Of a stretch of 7,633 nt of DNA, positions 6,906-7,633 are shown one piece after another (the first letter of the stretch is position 1; every line of letters begins with the position of its first letter). Position numbers and translations under genes: made by a program. The notes beneath the pieces were generated by a model. That model saw nothing but the letters and a program-made list of their open reading frames with translations. It did not search any database and was not told the origin of the DNA. The stretch lies in NCBI GenBank assembly GCA_031423755.1, contig JANPGC010000200.1, forward strand, positions 1 to 7,633. The letters are read 5' to 3'. This DNA comes from JANMEX01 sp031423755. GTDB taxonomy: Bacteria; Pseudomonadota; Alphaproteobacteria; Rhizobiales; Rhizobiaceae.

Positions 6906-7119
6906 GAACTACCCGTGATGGTTTGCGTCAGGGTAACCTGCGGTTTCTTTAGATTGTATAAAATTGACGTAGCGTCCGGGGCGTAAATTGCCTCCATATT
7001 CGAAAATGCTGCATTATTTTGGAGCACATTGTCCAAATGCGTCGCATAAACTGCAATTGCGGCATTCGGGATGTGTGATCGTCTTTCACTGTATCGAATT
7101 GCTCTAAAGGGAGACTGCC
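6906..7119. promoter_or_regulatory. Divergent promoter region between kinase and aldehyde dehydrogenase
   Basis: This AT-richer 214-bp region must hold both divergent starts. On the plus strand, TTGCCT (6988-6993), 18 bases, then CATTAT (7012-7017) is a fair -35/-10 pair. On the minus strand, TACAAT (complement of 6953-6958) could be a -10 for the kinase, with no good -35. Two perfect 5-1-5 palindromes sit here: AATGC-T-GCATT at 7005-7015 and ATGCG-T-CGCAT at 7037-7047, centres 32 bp apart. A self-complementary GCAATTGC lies at 7053-7060. The ribosome-binding site of the plus-strand gene is AAAGGGAG at 7106-7113. Assignments are by eye. Confidence 0.5.
6988..7017 (+). promoter_or_regulatory. 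Candidate promoter of the aldehyde dehydrogenase gene
   Basis: The -35-like TTGCCT and -10-like CATTAT are separated by 18 bases, about 100 bp before the start codon. The -10 element overlaps the perfect palindrome AATGC-T-GCATT, so a factor bound there would be expected to block or shape initiation. Housekeeping promoters of alphaproteobacteria have loose -10 elements, so this is only a candidate. Confidence 0.3.
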
Positions 7120-7633
7120 ATGGATCCGCTGAAGTTTTATATTGACGGCAAGTGGGTTGATGCCGCTGGCAATGGCCGGATTGATGTCATCAACCCCGCG
7201 ACGGAAGAGGTATGCCAGACTATCGCTGCGGGAGGCGCGGAGGATGTGAACCGTGCTGTCGCTGCGGCGCGGCGGGCGTTTGTGAGCTTTTCGCAGACCA
7301 CGAAGGCCGAGCGGCTGACGCTGCTGCGGCGGATACTTGAGGTCTACAACGAGCGTCTCGACGAGATGGCTGTCGCAATTTCCGATGAGATGGGCGCGCC
7401 GCTTGTCATGGCCAAGGACAGTCAGGCCTATTGCGGCACCGCGCATTTCGAGGCGGCGATCACGGCGCTTGAGGCGTTCGAGTTTGAGGAACAGCGCGGC
7501 AAGACGCGGATCGTGCGCGAGGGAATCGGCGTGTGCGGTCTCATCACGCCCTGGAACTGGCCGATGAACCAGATCGTGACCAAGGTTGCGCCGGCGCTTG
7601 CCGCAGGCTGCACGGTTGTTCTCAAGCCATCCG
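7120..7633 (+). CDS. NAD(P)-dependent aldehyde dehydrogenase, N-terminal part (cut by window end)
   Basis: The frame opens with an ATG at 7120-7122, six bases after a good AAAGGGAG ribosome-binding site, and runs off the window after 171 codons without a stop. The protein begins MDPLKFYIDGKWVDA and shows the aldehyde dehydrogenase superfamily N-terminal pattern: INPATEE (24-30), an AAARRAF helix (48-54), then the cofactor-binding start LITPWNWPMN (141-150) with conserved N146, and VVLKPS (166-171) with K169. Full-length relatives are about 475-500 residues, so roughly a third is visible. The catalytic Cys and Glu lie beyond the edge. These enzymes oxidise aldehydes to acids with NAD or NADP. 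The substrate cannot be told from this part; betaine-aldehyde, semialdehyde and general aldehyde members look alike here. The gene is divergent from the kinase gene. Confidence 0.9.
   Translation, partial: MDPLKFYIDGKWVDAAGNGRIDVINPATEEVCQTIAAGGAEDVNRAVAAARRAFVSFSQTTKAERLTLLRRILEVYNERLDEMAVAISDEMGAPLVMAKDSQAYCGTAHFEAAITALEAFEFEEQRGKTRIVREGIGVCGLITPWNWPMNQIVTKVAPALAAGCTVVLKPS

Noticed and set aside
6949..7446. Minus-strand open frame of 165 codons crossing the divergent intergenic region
   Set aside because: Most of it is antisense to the aldehyde dehydrogenase, which has a good ribosome-binding site and conserved motifs. The remainder covers the AT-rich promoter region.

Overview
The window looks like chromosomal DNA of a GC-rich alphaproteobacterium, most likely of the order Hyphomicrobiales (Rhizobiales; a Phyllobacterium, Ochrobactrum/Brucella or Mesorhizobium relative). 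The grounds are high GC at third codon positions, the style of the proteins, and two mosaic palindromic intergenic repeats of the RIME kind common in that order. The genus cannot be fixed by eye.

Layout, left to right. Bases 1-592 hold no convincing intact gene. Two large palindromic repeats (4-146 and 422-556) flank about 275 bp that may carry a decayed gene fragment. Then four genes follow on the minus strand, transcribed right to left: a membrane-bound hybrid histidine kinase (4677-6905), a copper-type P1B ATPase (2278-4602), (S)-ureidoglycine aminohydrolase AllE (1372-2205) and hydroxypyruvate isomerase Hyi (593-1360). The gaps are 74, 72 and 11 bp. A 214-bp divergent intergenic region (6906-7119) separates the kinase from a plus-strand aldehyde dehydrogenase (7120 onward), which is cut off by the window end.

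Two functional themes meet here. AllE and Hyi belong to the same flow of carbon: purine/allantoin breakdown gives ureidoglycine, then ureidoglycolate and glyoxylate; glyoxylate carboligase turns glyoxylate into tartronate semialdehyde, which Hyi interconverts with hydroxypyruvate. Their 11-bp spacing suggests one transcript. The ATPase has the full Cu(I)-exporter signature, with an N-terminal YHS domain and a Cys/His/Met heavy-metal-binding segment instead of the usual HMA domain. The kinase has six predicted membrane helices, no large periplasmic sensor, and two short predicted periplasmic loops rich in Met and His. With the adjacent copper pump, this makes metal sensing a testable idea.

The enzymes and the transporter are recognisable members of known families. 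I see no CRISPR array, insertion sequence, tRNA/rRNA or clear defence system. The points most worth following up are the Met/His loops of the kinase beside the Cu pump, its first receiver domain with a missing acidic residue, the paired palindromes upstream of the aldehyde dehydrogenase, and the possible gene remnant between the two repeats.
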